DNA of 32,401 bases from assembly GCA_031274285.1 (NCBI GenBank), contig JAISQJ010000182.1, positions 1 through 32,401 of the forward strand, written 5' to 3'. Under the pieces are notes generated by a model. It made no database searches, was not told the origin of the DNA, and worked only from the letters and a program-made list of their open reading frames with translations. This document shows positions 1-8,610 of this stretch, piece by piece. Source of the stretch: Treponema sp. (GTDB lineage Bacteria > Spirochaetota > Spirochaetia > Treponematales > Breznakiellaceae). The translations under genes were made by a program, and so were the position numbers. Each line of letters starts with the position of its first letter. Position 1 is the stretch's first letter.

Positions 1-111
1 GCCGCCCCGCCCCGTTTTACCGGTATACCCCACCGGGCCGTTTCGGGCCGCATCTACAACAAGTCCATGGCGGACTTTTTCGGCCCCGAACCTGATATTC
101 CGGGGCCGTGA
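1..111 (+). CDS. C-terminal end of an unidentified protein (partial)
   Basis: An open frame enters from the left edge and runs 36 codons to TGA at 109-111. Codon third positions are mostly G or C, as in the real genes of this window, so it is probably the tail of a plus-strand gene. The visible residues (ending DFFGPEPDIPGP) match no family I recognise. A perfect 12-base palindrome, CCCGGCGCCGGG, follows at 112-123 but has no T-run, so it is not a convincing terminator. Confidence 0.5.
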   Translation, partial: AAPPRFTGIPHRAVSGRIYNKSMADFFGPEPDIPGP

Positions 112-123
112 CCCGGCGCCGGG

Positions 124-160
124 TTACACGAAAACCCGCTTATTTGCTATACTCCCTGCC
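124..160 (+). promoter_or_regulatory. Extended -10 promoter of the ClpP-family gene
   Basis: TATACT at 148-153 is preceded by TGC (145-147), an extended -10. A weak -35, TTACAC, lies at 124-129 with an 18-base spacer. Transcription would be expected to start near 160, immediately before the ATG at 161, leaving no room for a Shine-Dalgarno sequence. None is visible. Confidence 0.6.
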
Positions 161-790
161 ATGAAACGCGTGATCCCTAATCTGTTCAAAAACACCCGCC
201 GCGCCGGGGAAGAAGATGAGGACGAGCAAGAGGATGCCAAGGGCTCCGGGGCAGACCCTCTCCTGTCCAAGATGCTCAAGACCCGGACCATTCTGCTGTC
301 CGGGGAGATAAAAAAGGACCTTTCGGAACGGACCATCCGGCAGCTCCTCCTCCTTGAGGACATGGGGGACGAGCCGATCCGTATCTTTATCGACAGCCCC
401 GGCGGGGATGCGGATGCAGGATACGCCATATTCGATATGATCCGCTTTGTAAAGCCCCCGGTCTGGACCATCGGCATGGGATTGGTGGCCAGTGCCGCGG
501 CGATCATCCAGCTTGCCAGCCCCCGGGAACAGCGGGTGGGCCTGCCTAACAGCCACTACCTCATCCATCAGCCCCTTTCGGGAATCCGGGGGGTAGCTAC
601 GGATATCGAAATCCACGCCCGGGAGCTGGACAAGCTGCGGGCCAGGATCAACCATCTTATCGCCGACGAAACCGGCGCCCCCTTTGACCAGGTGGAGCAG
701 GACACGGACCGGGACTACTGGATGAATGTGGATGAGGCGGTGAAGTACGGCCTCATCTCCCGGGTCGTCGCCAGCCGCGGCGATCTTTAG
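161..790 (+). CDS. clpP: ATP-dependent Clp protease proteolytic subunit (ClpP family)
   Basis: This is a cytoplasmic serine peptidase that would form the barrel degrading substrates unfolded by ClpA/ClpX/ClpC-type ATPases. It has 209 residues, normal for ClpP. The catalytic triad is visible: Ser111 in GLVASAAA, His136 in LIHQP and Asp185 in TDRDYWM, with the oxyanion-loop motif DSPGGDADAG around residues 78-87. An acidic patch at residues 17-27 extends the N-terminus beyond the usual fold. The ATG is the only good start, and a promoter lies directly on top of it, so translation is probably leaderless. The next gene follows after 9 bases, its Shine-Dalgarno overlapping this stop codon. Spirochaetes commonly carry two ClpP paralogues; I cannot tell which this is, or which ATPase it pairs with. 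Confidence 0.92.
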   Translation: MKRVIPNLFKNTRRAGEEDEDEQEDAKGSGADPLLSKMLKTRTILLSGEIKKDLSERTIRQLLLLEDMGDEPIRIFIDSPGGDADAGYAIFDMIRFVKPPVWTIGMGLVASAAAIIQLASPREQRVGLPNSHYLIHQPLSGIRGVATDIEIHARELDKLRARINHLIADETGAPFDQVEQDTDRDYWMNVDEAVKYGLISRVVASRGDL

Positions 791-799
791 GAGGCCTGT

Positions 800-1801
800 A
801 TGACGAATAGGGAACTGCTTCTGGCGGCCCTGAACAACGAGGAAGTTCCCCGGCTGCCGGTGGGCTTTTGGTTTCACTTTGTAAGCGAAGAGGAAAAGAC
901 CAAGGGCCTGGAAAGGCCGGAACTGGCGGAACAGAGCGTCCGGGGCCATAAACGCTACTTTGACGAGTTCCATCCCGACTTTGTAAAGGTGATGAGCGAC
1001 GGCTTTTTCGGCTATCCCCAGAAGGGGGAGACGGTGAGGCTGGACCTGGGGGCGCAGACCATCGGGGACCTGGCAAAATTCCAGCCCGTCGGGGAGGATC
1101 ACCCCTGGATACAGGCCCAGATCGCCCAGGTGGGAAAGATAGTCTCCCTGCAGAAGGACACCATGTACTTCTACAATGTCTTTAGCCCCTCCACCACCCT
1201 CAAGCGGCTTATCGGCCTGGAAACCCTCATCAAGTTTTTTAGGGAGAATCCCTCCCTGGTGGCGGAGACCCTGCTGCGGATGGCGGAGGGCATCGCGGTC
1301 CAGGCCCGGACCGTGATCGAGCAGGGCGGCGCGGACGGCATCTACCTGAGCGCCCAGAACCACGACATCGGTCGGATCACCGACGAGGAATACCGCCGCT
1401 ATATCAGCCCCGCGGATAGGATCGTCCTGGATGCGGCCAACGGCGCCGGTGACCATAACATCCTCCACATCTGCGGCTATAAGGGCTGCCGGAACCACCT
1501 GGAAACCTGGACAAGCTACAAGGCCAAGGCCTACAACTGGGCGGTCAACGTGGAGGGGGTGAGCCTTTCGGAGGGGAAGAAGCTCTTTGGCGGCGCGGCG
1601 GTAATCGGCGGCTTTGCCAATACCGCGGACGACCTTATCTACCGGGGTTCCCGGCAGGAAATTGAGGACTGCACCGAAAAGATCATCGCCGGGGCGGGCA
1701 CGCGGGGGGTTATCCTGGGGGCCGATTGTACCGTGCCCGACGATACCCCCTTTGAGCATTTTGAGTGGGTTCGCCAGAAGGCGGGCCAAAAGGCGGGATG
1801 A
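800..1801 (+). CDS. Uroporphyrinogen decarboxylase family protein, MtaA/CmuA-type methyltransferase
   Basis: 333 residues of the URO-D fold. In the MtaA/CmuA branch a zinc site of the form His-X-Cys...Cys activates a thiol for methyl transfer from a corrinoid protein. That pattern is visible here as His223-Ile-Cys225 and Cys310 (in LGADC). True HemE enzymes lack it, and no other haem gene is nearby, so methyl transfer is the better guess. AGGAGG at 789-794, overlapping the clpP stop, places the ATG with 5-base spacing, so it is probably co-transcribed with clpP. No corrinoid-binding protein or substrate-specific methyltransferase (MtaB/MtaC type) lies in the window, so substrate and partner are unknown. 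The family is certain; the methyltransferase role is inference. Confidence 0.85.
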   Translation: MTNRELLLAALNNEEVPRLPVGFWFHFVSEEEKTKGLERPELAEQSVRGHKRYFDEFHPDFVKVMSDGFFGYPQKGETVRLDLGAQTIGDLAKFQPVGEDHPWIQAQIAQVGKIVSLQKDTMYFYNVFSPSTTLKRLIGLETLIKFFRENPSLVAETLLRMAEGIAVQARTVIEQGGADGIYLSAQNHDIGRITDEEYRRYISPADRIVLDAANGAGDHNILHICGYKGCRNHLETWTSYKAKAYNWAVNVEGVSLSEGKKLFGGAAVIGGFANTADDLIYRGSRQEIEDCTEKIIAGAGTRGVILGADCTVPDDTPFEHFEWVRQKAGQKAG

Positions 1802-1828
1802 AAAGTGTAGCAATGAGCCGCCGACCCC

Positions 1829-1857
1829 TTGACAAAAAAGAGACGGCAGGGTATTCA
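1829..1857 (+). promoter_or_regulatory. Candidate sigma-70 promoter of the peptide transporter operon
   Basis: A perfect TTGACA (1829-1834) is followed after 17 bases by TATTCA (1852-1857). The -10 is a weak match, but position and spacing suit the downstream gene at 1903. Confidence 0.5.
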
Positions 1858-1886
1858 TAGTAAAACTATGGTTTTTATAAGCTTAT
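1856..1886 (+). promoter_or_regulatory. Inverted repeats in the leader of the peptide-binding protein gene
   Basis: CATAG-TAAAA-CTATG (1856-1870) is a short hairpin overlapping the -10, followed by a T-run. ATAAGCTTAT (1877-1886) is a perfect 10-base palindrome just before the ribosome-binding site AAGGAG (1891-1896). Their position suits an operator or small attenuator; no regulator can be named. Confidence 0.35.
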
Positions 1887-1902
1887 CTACAAGGAGCGAA
1901 AC

Positions 1903-3504
1903 ATGAAAAGGAGCTTTGTTTTGACAGTTGGGCTCTTAACGGCCCTGAGCATGGGTCTTGCCGCGAGTCCCCGGAGGGACACGGCGTCAGGACCCAAGGA
2001 TACCCTGGTCTACGGCCAACAGCTTGCGCCCCAGGGAATTTTCCATCCCACGGTGAATACCTCCAATTTTGACCGCGAAGTGGAACTGCTGGTTTTCAAC
2101 CGGCTGGTGAGCCTTGATTCCTCCATGCGCTACGTGCCGGATCTGGCGGAAAGCTATACCTTTTCCCCGGACGCCACGGTGCTTACGTTTAAGCTGAAGC
2201 AGGGCATCAAGTGGAGCGACGGCCAGCCCTTCACCGCCGAAGATGTGGCTTTTTCCTACGAAACCCTGGCCCACGGAAAATTTGTCCGGGGCAACGATGA
2301 ATTCGCCACCAAGCTTCTGGGCTTCCAGGATTACAACACCGGAAGAACCGCCCATGTGGAGGGGGTAAAGGTACTTGGTCCCTACGAGGTTAGTTTCACC
2401 TTCCAGGGTCCTTACCGGGATGCCCTGGTCAAGTTTGTCAACCAGAGCGTCTTTGCCAAACATATCTGGGAGAAGGTTCCCGTCGAAGGCTGGCTTGACG
2501 CCATTGAACTGCTGCGGAACCCCGTGGGTACCGGCCCCTACAAGCTGGTGGAATATGTGCCCGATCAGTATGTCCGCCTGGAGGCCAAAGAGGATTACTT
2601 CAAGGGCGCTCCCAAGATCAAAAATTTCATCCTCAAGGTGTCCAATCCCGATACCCGCCAGGTGGAAATTCTCAACGGCGAACTGGACATTGCCCGGGTC
2701 ACCTCCTGGAAGCCCAATGATCTGAAGCCCTATACCGATGCGGGGATCGCCTTTGCGGAAATTCCTGAAATCATGGGCTATTTCCTGGCCTATAACTTTA
2801 ACGAGCCCCTGCTGGCGGATGTAAATATCCGCAAGGCCATCTACACCGCCCTGGACCGGCCGGCCATTGTACAGGCTATTGAGCCCGGTCATGCGGTCCT
2901 GGCCGAGACCCTGATCCAGCCTTCCCAGCCGGTGTATCCCAGGGACATCAACCGCTATACCTACAGCGTGGCCGAAGCCAAAAGGCTCTTTGCCGAGGCG
3001 GGCTGGAGGGACACCAACAACGACGGCATCCTGGACAAGGGCGGCCAACCTCTGAAGTTGACCCTCCGTTACGATAACGTGGACGATACCCTGCTGGCCC
3101 AGGTGGTTCAGGCCCAGTTGAAACAGGCCGGCGTTGATCTTGAGATCATCGGTTCGGACTTCAACACCGTGCTGAATACCCTGCGGAGCACCACCGAGCC
3201 CTTCCAGTTGGCCTTCATGGGCGCCTCTTACCGCCCGAATCCGGGAACTGCTGGCGGACTTCTCTGGCTGTCCCGGTATGAAAATGCCGAGGAGCGGCGG
3301 CTCTTTAACAACGCCCTGAACTCCGGTACCGATGCGGAAGCCCAGGCCAACTGGGGCGCCTGGGGGAAGTTTATCAACGAACAGCAGCCCCTGTCGGTGA
3401 TCTACATCAAATCCCAGGGCTATGCGGTGAATCCCCGGCTGGTAGGCTATTCACCGATCAGCATCGAATGGTTCCCCAATGTGGAGACCTGGTACTTTAA
3501 GTAA
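1903..3504 (+). CDS. Peptide ABC transporter periplasmic binding protein (family 5, Opp/Dpp type)
   Basis: 533 residues, normal for the SBP_bac_5 family, which binds peptides (sometimes nickel or sugars) outside the inner membrane. An N-terminal signal peptide is clear (MKRSFVL then a hydrophobic stretch to LAAS); there is no lipobox cysteine, so it is probably a soluble periplasmic protein cleaved near Ala20-Ala21. Family features are the LAESYTFSPD and GIKWSDGQPFTAEDV segments in the N-terminal third, GTGPYKLVEY midway, and NIRKAIYTALDR in the second lobe. AAGGAG sits 6 bases before the ATG. It heads a five-gene importer operon with its own promoter. Ligand preference cannot be read from sequence; short peptides are the default expectation. 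Confidence 0.93.
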   Translation: MKRSFVLTVGLLTALSMGLAASPRRDTASGPKDTLVYGQQLAPQGIFHPTVNTSNFDREVELLVFNRLVSLDSSMRYVPDLAESYTFSPDATVLTFKLKQGIKWSDGQPFTAEDVAFSYETLAHGKFVRGNDEFATKLLGFQDYNTGRTAHVEGVKVLGPYEVSFTFQGPYRDALVKFVNQSVFAKHIWEKVPVEGWLDAIELLRNPVGTGPYKLVEYVPDQYVRLEAKEDYFKGAPKIKNFILKVSNPDTRQVEILNGELDIARVTSWKPNDLKPYTDAGIAFAEIPEIMGYFLAYNFNEPLLADVNIRKAIYTALDRPAIVQAIEPGHAVLAETLIQPSQPVYPRDINRYTYSVAEAKRLFAEAGWRDTNNDGILDKGGQPLKLTLRYDNVDDTLLAQVVQAQLKQAGVDLEIIGSDFNTVLNTLRSTTEPFQLAFMGASYRPNPGTAGGLLWLSRYENAEERRLFNNALNSGTDAEAQANWGAWGKFINEQQPLSVIYIKSQGYAVNPRLVGYSPISIEWFPNVETWYFK

Positions 3505-3524
3505 AGGATTCTAAAGGGGGCGAG

Positions 3525-4511
3525 GTGGGAAGCTATTTAGGGCGGAGGGTACTGCAGTCCCTGATCATCATGGCGGGAGTTTCGGTGATCGTGTTCACCC
3601 TGGTGAACCTGATCCCCGGAAACCCCTACCTGAGTATGCTCCCCCCTGAAATTCCCATGGATCAGGTTGAAGCCCTACTCCGGCGGGTGGGTTACTACGA
3701 TCCCCTGCCGGTAAAATACGGCAAATGGCTGGGGCGGGTGCTTCAGGGAGATTTTGGGTATTCTATTTTTTACCGGGAAAAGGTGATGGGCATCATCGCT
3801 TCCCGCTTGGGGAATACCCTCCTCCTTTCCATTTCGGCCATTGCCATCAGCACCCTGGCGGGAATCGGCATGGGTTTTTTTACCGCCCGCCGCCGCCGGG
3901 GCGTTTCGGATAACACCGTTCTGGTGCTGACCTTCATTGTCCTGTCGGTTCCCCAATTCTTTTTTGCCATGCTGTTGATCCGCTTCTTTGGGGCGGATCT
4001 CCGGCTGCTCCCCATTTCCGGCATGGTTGATGTGGTGGCCAACTACAAGGGTATCTCCCGGGCCCTGGACATAGGGCGGCACATGATCATGCCCACGATC
4101 ATCCTGGGTCTGGGGAATGCCGTGATGATGCTCCGCTATACCCGTTCCAGTGTCATTGATGTGCTTCATGCCGATTATATCCGGGTGGCCCGGGCCCACG
4201 GCCTTACCGAGAAGGTGATCATGATGAAGCACACCCTTAAAAATGTGATGATACCCATCGTGACGGTTTTAAGCCTCCAGATTCCGGGCCTCCTTTCCGG
4301 GGCCCTGCTCACGGAAACCGTTTTTCTGTGGCCCGGCATCGGCCGTCTAAGTTTTGAGGCAGTCCAGCACCGGGATTATCCTTTAATCATGGGGATACTT
4401 TTGGTCATGGCCATGATCACCCTGATCTCCAATTTCCTTGCCGATGTAGCCTATGCCGTCATCGATCCGCGGATCACATTGGATTCGGCCGGCGGCGGGA
4501 GTCCGGGCTAA
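3525..4511 (+). CDS. Peptide ABC transporter permease (DppB/OppB type)
   Basis: 328-residue inner-membrane permease with a GTG start preceded by AGGGGG (3515-3520). The N-terminus (LGRRVLQSLIIMAGVSVIVFTLVNLIPGNP, quoted here only in part: RRVLQS then VNLIPGNP) is characteristic of the DppB subfamily: one transmembrane helix, a periplasmic domain, then five helices. The cytoplasmic EAA loop that contacts the ATPases is visible as ARAHGLTEKVIMMKHTLKN. It starts 20 bases after the binding protein stop and is followed at once by the second permease, so it would form the heterodimeric channel with it. Confidence 0.93.
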   Translation: MGSYLGRRVLQSLIIMAGVSVIVFTLVNLIPGNPYLSMLPPEIPMDQVEALLRRVGYYDPLPVKYGKWLGRVLQGDFGYSIFYREKVMGIIASRLGNTLLLSISAIAISTLAGIGMGFFTARRRRGVSDNTVLVLTFIVLSVPQFFFAMLLIRFFGADLRLLPISGMVDVVANYKGISRALDIGRHMIMPTIILGLGNAVMMLRYTRSSVIDVLHADYIRVARAHGLTEKVIMMKHTLKNVMIPIVTVLSLQIPGLLSGALLTETVFLWPGIGRLSFEAVQHRDYPLIMGILLVMAMITLISNFLADVAYAVIDPRITLDSAGGGSPG

Positions 4512-4512
4512 T

Positions 4513-5382
4513 ATGAGTCTGCTTGGCAAATTCTCCCCCGGCAGAATGCTGCTCAAAGTCGTTTCCGCCCACCGGCTTGTTACCGCCGGGGGGATCATCC
4601 TTTTTCTCCTGACGATCTTTTCCCTTATCGGCCCCCTCTTTGCACCCTACGGCCGGGATGAAATCAGCCTTACGGAAATTCAGGCCCCGCCGGGAAACGG
4701 CCACATCCTGGGCACCGACGATCTGGGCCGTGACATCTATGTGCGCCTGGCCCACGGCGGCCGCATATCCCTCAGCGTGGGGATCATCGCCATCCTGATT
4801 CAGGTGGCCATCGGGGTAACACTGGGCGCGGTGGCGGGTTTCTACGGCGGCATTTACGACAGCATAATCATGCGGCTTACCGATGTGGTGATGTGCTTTC
4901 CGTTTTTTGTGATCGCCCTTTCGGTGGCGGCCCTGACCGGACCCAGTTTCAAAAATGTGATCCTCATCATCGGTCTTTTGGGCTGGCCTTCCATGGCCCG
5001 GGTGGTCAGGGGCAGTATCCTGGCCCTTAAAAATACCGAATTTATCGAGGCCGCCCGGGCTCTGGGTCTGACCCAGGCGGAGATCATCTTCCGCCATCTT
5101 TTGCCCAATGCGGTGGGGCCGATCATCGTGTACGGAACCCTCAACATCGCGTATGCGGTGATGCTGGAGGCTTCGCTAAGTTTTTTGGGCATGGGTATAG
5201 CCCAGCCCCAGCCCAGTTGGGGTTCCATGCTTTCGGCGGCCCAGAGCATGACCATTCTCCAGCGCTGCTCCTGGATGTGGATACCCCCGGGCCTCATGGT
5301 CCTGTTAACGGTGATGTCCATCAATTTTATCGGCGAAGGAATTTCGGAAATATTTCATAACACCGGGCGGGACCGTTCATGA
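4513..5382 (+). CDS. Peptide ABC transporter permease (DppC/OppC type)
   Basis: 289 residues counted from the ATG at 4513, one base after the DppB-type stop. A start 60 bases upstream is in frame but would overlap the previous gene heavily, so I prefer 4513; GGGAG at 4497-4501 is a distant ribosome-binding site. The protein has the DppC hallmarks: an N-terminal helix, GTDDLGRDIYVRLAHGGRIS in the periplasmic linker, and the EAA loop EAARALGLTQAEIIFRHLLP. It overlaps the next gene by ATGA, indicating translational coupling. Confidence 0.92.
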   Translation: MSLLGKFSPGRMLLKVVSAHRLVTAGGIILFLLTIFSLIGPLFAPYGRDEISLTEIQAPPGNGHILGTDDLGRDIYVRLAHGGRISLSVGIIAILIQVAIGVTLGAVAGFYGGIYDSIIMRLTDVVMCFPFFVIALSVAALTGPSFKNVILIIGLLGWPSMARVVRGSILALKNTEFIEAARALGLTQAEIIFRHLLPNAVGPIIVYGTLNIAYAVMLEASLSFLGMGIAQPQPSWGSMLSAAQSMTILQRCSWMWIPPGLMVLLTVMSINFIGEGISEIFHNTGRDRS

Positions 5383-6359
5383 GCGCCCTGGTGGAGATTA
5401 GGGATCTTTCCGTCGATATACTGAAGGGCAGGGGCGGGGGAACCAAAATCCTTCCCATCCTCCGCCACATCGATCTTTCGGTGGAAAAGGGGCAGGTCCT
5501 GGGCCTGGTGGGGGAGTCCGGCTGCGGCAAGACCATGACGGTGCTGGCCATCCTCGGTCTCCTGCCCGAAGGCGGACAGATCAGTTCCGGGCAAATTTTT
5601 TTTCAGGGCCGGGACCTCATCAAGCTGCCCCGCCGGGAAATGGAAGGGCTCCGGGGCAAACGGATCACCATGATCTTCCAGGAACCCATGACCTCCCTCA
5701 ATCCCCTTCTTTCCATCGGCAGCCAGATGCGGGAAATTCTTTTGCAGCACGAGGGTCTTACGGGAAAGGCCAACCGGGATAAATGTATTTCCCTTTTGGA
5801 GACCGTGAATATTTCCGAGCCTGAAAAAATTTACGATTACTATCCCTTTAGGCTTTCCGGGGGCATGCAGCAGCGGGTGATGATCGCCATGGCCCTGGCA
5901 TGTGAGCCGGAATTGATCATCGCCGACGAACCTACCACCGCCCTGGATGTAACCACCCAGGCCCAGATCCTGGATCTTTTTAACGAAATTCGGGGCCGGA
6001 TCCGGTCGTCCTTCATCTTTGTTACCCACGACCTGGGGGTCATAGCGGAAATTGCCGACCGGACCTCGGTGATTTACTCCGGTTACGTGGTGGAGGAATG
6101 TTCCGTGGCGGCCCTTTTCCAGATGCCCCTGCACCCCTATACCGATGGGCTCATGCGTTCCCGGATGGGGCGGCGCAACAGCAACCGGGACCAGCTTTAC
6201 AGCATACCCGGAACGGTGCCGTCGCCGGGGAACATACCGGAGGGCTGCCCCTTTGCCCCCCGCTGCCAGGTCGTCATGGAGCGGTGCCGCCGGGAAGTCC
6301 CTCCCCTGGCGGAGGTTCAGGAAGGCCACCGGGTCCGCTGTTGGAGGCAGGTATTCTAA
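5379..6359 (+). CDS. Peptide ABC transporter ATP-binding protein (DppD/OppD type)
   Basis: 326-residue cytoplasmic ATPase. Walker A is GESGCGKT (residues 45-52), signature LSGGM (159-163), Walker B LIIADEP with catalytic Glu184, and switch His217 in FVTHDLG. The C-terminal extension carries CPFAPRC, typical of the oligopeptide-transporter subfamily and in some relatives associated with an iron-sulfur cluster. The ATG overlaps the permease stop (ATGA) and its own stop overlaps the next start (TAATG), so the two ATPases are coupled and would form a heterodimer. Confidence 0.94.
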   Translation: MSALVEIRDLSVDILKGRGGGTKILPILRHIDLSVEKGQVLGLVGESGCGKTMTVLAILGLLPEGGQISSGQIFFQGRDLIKLPRREMEGLRGKRITMIFQEPMTSLNPLLSIGSQMREILLQHEGLTGKANRDKCISLLETVNISEPEKIYDYYPFRLSGGMQQRVMIAMALACEPELIIADEPTTALDVTTQAQILDLFNEIRGRIRSSFIFVTHDLGVIAEIADRTSVIYSGYVVEECSVAALFQMPLHPYTDGLMRSRMGRRNSNRDQLYSIPGTVPSPGNIPEGCPFAPRCQVVMERCRREVPPLAEVQEGHRVRCWRQVF

Positions 6360-7390
6360 TGGCAGAGCCCCTGGTCAAGGTGGAAAACCTGACAAAGGAT
6401 TTCCCCATCGGCAAATCCCTCTTTGGCCGGGCCAAGCACCGGGTCCGGGCCGTGGACGGCCTGTCCCTGGAAATACCGGAGGGGGAGCGTTTCGGCCTGG
6501 TGGGGGAATCGGGGAGCGGCAAATCCACCATAGGCCGCTGCATCCTCAACCTCATTACCCCCAGTTCCGGCAGCATAACCTTCGCCGGGAAAACCATCTT
6601 TGACAGCAAACAGGGGCTGAGCCTTTCCTACCGGGAGATGCTCCCCCTGCGCCGGGATATGCAGATCATCTTCCAGGACCCCACCGCCAGCCTGGACCCC
6701 CGGATGAGCATTGGGGCCATTGTGGCCGAGGGGATCAGGAAGCACCGTATCGGGAAACCGGGGGATGCGGAAAAAACTGCCGGGGACTTCCTGGAACTCT
6801 GCGGCATCAGCGCGGACCTGGCCGGCCGGCGGCCTGGGGAATTTTCCGGGGGCCAGAAGCAACGGATCGGTATTGCCAGGGCCCTGGCCCTGCGCCCCCG
6901 CTTCATCGTGGCCGACGAGCCCCTCTCCGCCCTGGATGTTTCGGTCCAGTCCCAGATTCTCAACCTGATGCGTTCCCTGAAGAAGCAGTTCAACCTGACG
7001 TTCCTGTTTATCTCCCACGATCTGCGGACGGTAGAATACTTCTGCGACCGTATCGGGGTACTGTACCTGGGCTCCCTGACGGAGCTTGGGGACACCGGCG
7101 ACATCATCGACAGGCCCCTGCATCCCTATACCCAGGCCCTGTTTTCATCGGCCCCCAGGGATACCCCCGCCCTTCGAACCTCCCGGGTCCGGCTTACCGG
7201 GGAGATACCCAGCGCCATAAACAGTCCCCCGGGCTGCAAATTCCACACCCGCTGTCCCCACAGCCGCCCCGGCTGCGCCGAGTCGGTTCCGCCCATGGAG
7301 GAAGCCGCCGCCGGCCACCTGGTGGCCTGCCATCGCTGGCGGGAACTCTACGACAACGCCGTGGCGGACAGCCGGGCGGCCAATATTTAG
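6359..7390 (+). CDS. Peptide ABC transporter ATP-binding protein (DppF/OppF type)
   Basis: 343 residues from the ATG at 6359, which shares its first base with the preceding TAA; GGAGG at 6343-6347 is a usable ribosome-binding site. Walker A GESGSGKS (49-56), signature FSGGQ (162-166), Walker B FIVADEP with Glu187, and switch His220 in FISHDLR are all intact. The C-terminus has CPHSRPGC, the DppF-type counterpart of the DppD cysteine motif. It is the last gene of the importer operon. Its final four bases overlap the end of the convergent deacetylase-family gene, and no terminator is visible between them. Confidence 0.94.
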   Translation: MAEPLVKVENLTKDFPIGKSLFGRAKHRVRAVDGLSLEIPEGERFGLVGESGSGKSTIGRCILNLITPSSGSITFAGKTIFDSKQGLSLSYREMLPLRRDMQIIFQDPTASLDPRMSIGAIVAEGIRKHRIGKPGDAEKTAGDFLELCGISADLAGRRPGEFSGGQKQRIGIARALALRPRFIVADEPLSALDVSVQSQILNLMRSLKKQFNLTFLFISHDLRTVEYFCDRIGVLYLGSLTELGDTGDIIDRPLHPYTQALFSSAPRDTPALRTSRVRLTGEIPSAINSPPGCKFHTRCPHSRPGCAESVPPMEEAAAGHLVACHRWRELYDNAVADSRAANI

Positions 7391-8556
7391 CATTTGTCCA
7401 TAATGAGGGAATGGAGAAAGAGGGCCGTGGGCTCCCACGCATCCTCTCCGTAGCCCCCGGCCATGAGCCAGGCGGAGGGGAACTGCCGGACAAATGAGAA
7501 GATCAGCCGGTCCCGCTCCAGGCATTGCCCCTTGCTCAGGGCCAGGGGCCGGGTGGAGGGGAGTCCGTCCTTTTCGTAAACATCCACCCCGTCAACCACG
7601 ATGACCAGGGCCGGTTTTCTCCCGCCGGAACGTTTCTCCAGCAGGTTCAGCCCTTCGCCAAGCCGGGGAATGTAGAGGGCTTCCTCCCCCTCGGCTATGG
7701 GGATGTCGATGTCCGATTCCACCAGCGGGGCCCGGCCCTTTTCCGCCCCTGCCAGGCTCTCGGAGTCCAGGGGCCAGCCGGAGGCCATGTGGACCGAAAG
7801 GGTGATAATCTCCGGGTTTTTCCCCGCGAAGGTTTCCCCCCGGTCCCTGGAAAATTTAACCAGCTCCGCGCTGCCGTCCCCCTTGTGGGCGTCCACATCG
7901 ACGATCCAGATGAGGGAGGCCCGGCCTTCTTCCTGAATCTTCCGGGCCGCCAGGATTATGTCATTGAGCAGGCAGAAACCCGAACCCCTGTCGTAGCGGC
8001 CGTGGTGCTGCCCCCCGCCCAGGTAAAAACAAAAACCTTCGTATGGCCCCTGCCGGGATGGCCCCGGTCGGCCCGCCGCACCGGGAGGATTAGGTTCCAG
8101 GGCCAGCCGGCAGGCAAGGTAGCTGCCGCTTACCCGGTAGAGGATGGTCCTGAACAGCTCCTCCAGGGGCTTTAGGGCCTTATGGGGCTCGTAGCGGTTG
8201 TAGCTTCCGTCGGCATTGATAAGCTCGTAGGTTTTAAGGAGTTCCCCTTCCAGGCTGCCCGGGCCGGGATCGTTGTAGAGCCGGGCTACAAATTCCCTTT
8301 CGTGGACCCGCTCCAAGTCCCGCCGGGACAGGAGGGGCGAGTCCAGGCCCAGCCGCTCCGCGGCTCCGGCCAGGGAAAGCAGGGGAAAGCTCCCCGGCGG
8401 GGGCCCCGCAAGGGAGTCTTCCCCCTCGGAGGCCCCGGCAAGGCCGCGGCGTTCCGCCAGGAAGCGGAGTATCTTCTCCGACCGGGCGGGGGACATGGGT
8501 AGGCGAATCCCATAATTGCCCATATTGGTTTCAAGCAGGTTATCGTAAAGCAGCAT
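7387..8556 (-). CDS. Histone deacetylase family (arginase-fold) amidohydrolase
   Basis: 389 residues. The family hydrolyses acetyl-amide bonds using zinc; bacterial members act on acetylpolyamines, acetyl-lysine or unknown substrates. Aligning by eye to HDAC8, zinc ligands Asp222 and His224 (in VDVDAHKGDG) and Asp325 (in DGVDVY) are present, as are the active-site His184-His185 pair (GGQHHGRY), the charge-relay residues Asp220 and Asp227, and the catalytic-type Tyr369 in AGGYGED. The usual second histidine of the DxDxHHGDG motif is Lys225. A Pro/Gly-rich segment around 155-170 looks like an inserted loop. AAGGA lies about four bases before the ATG. It converges on the peptide importer with a 4-base overlap. 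The substrate is unknown. Confidence 0.85.
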   Translation of the reverse strand: MLLYDNLLETNMGNYGIRLPMSPARSEKILRFLAERRGLAGASEGEDSLAGPPPGSFPLLSLAGAAERLGLDSPLLSRRDLERVHEREFVARLYNDPGPGSLEGELLKTYELINADGSYNRYEPHKALKPLEELFRTILYRVSGSYLACRLALEPNPPGAAGRPGPSRQGPYEGFCFYLGGGQHHGRYDRGSGFCLLNDIILAARKIQEEGRASLIWIVDVDAHKGDGSAELVKFSRDRGETFAGKNPEIITLSVHMASGWPLDSESLAGAEKGRAPLVESDIDIPIAEGEEALYIPRLGEGLNLLEKRSGGRKPALVIVVDGVDVYEKDGLPSTRPLALSKGQCLERDRLIFSFVRQFPSAWLMAGGYGEDAWEPTALFLHSLIMDKC

Positions 8557-8610
8557 GGGTCCTTCTGGCCTCGCAGGCGTCTTTTAGTTTACCATAAGAA
8601 GGGGGTTGTT

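Noticed and set aside
112-123. Palindrome CCCGGCGCCGGG as a terminator of the upstream gene
   Set aside because: No loop and no T-run; such short GC palindromes are common by chance here.
140-1858. 572-codon minus-strand frame over clpP and the methyltransferase gene
   Set aside because: It covers two recognisable plus-strand genes and has no family features.
6098-6358. 87-codon N-terminal extension of the DppF-type ATPase
   Set aside because: It overlaps the DppD-type gene in another frame; ABC homology begins at the ATG at 6359.
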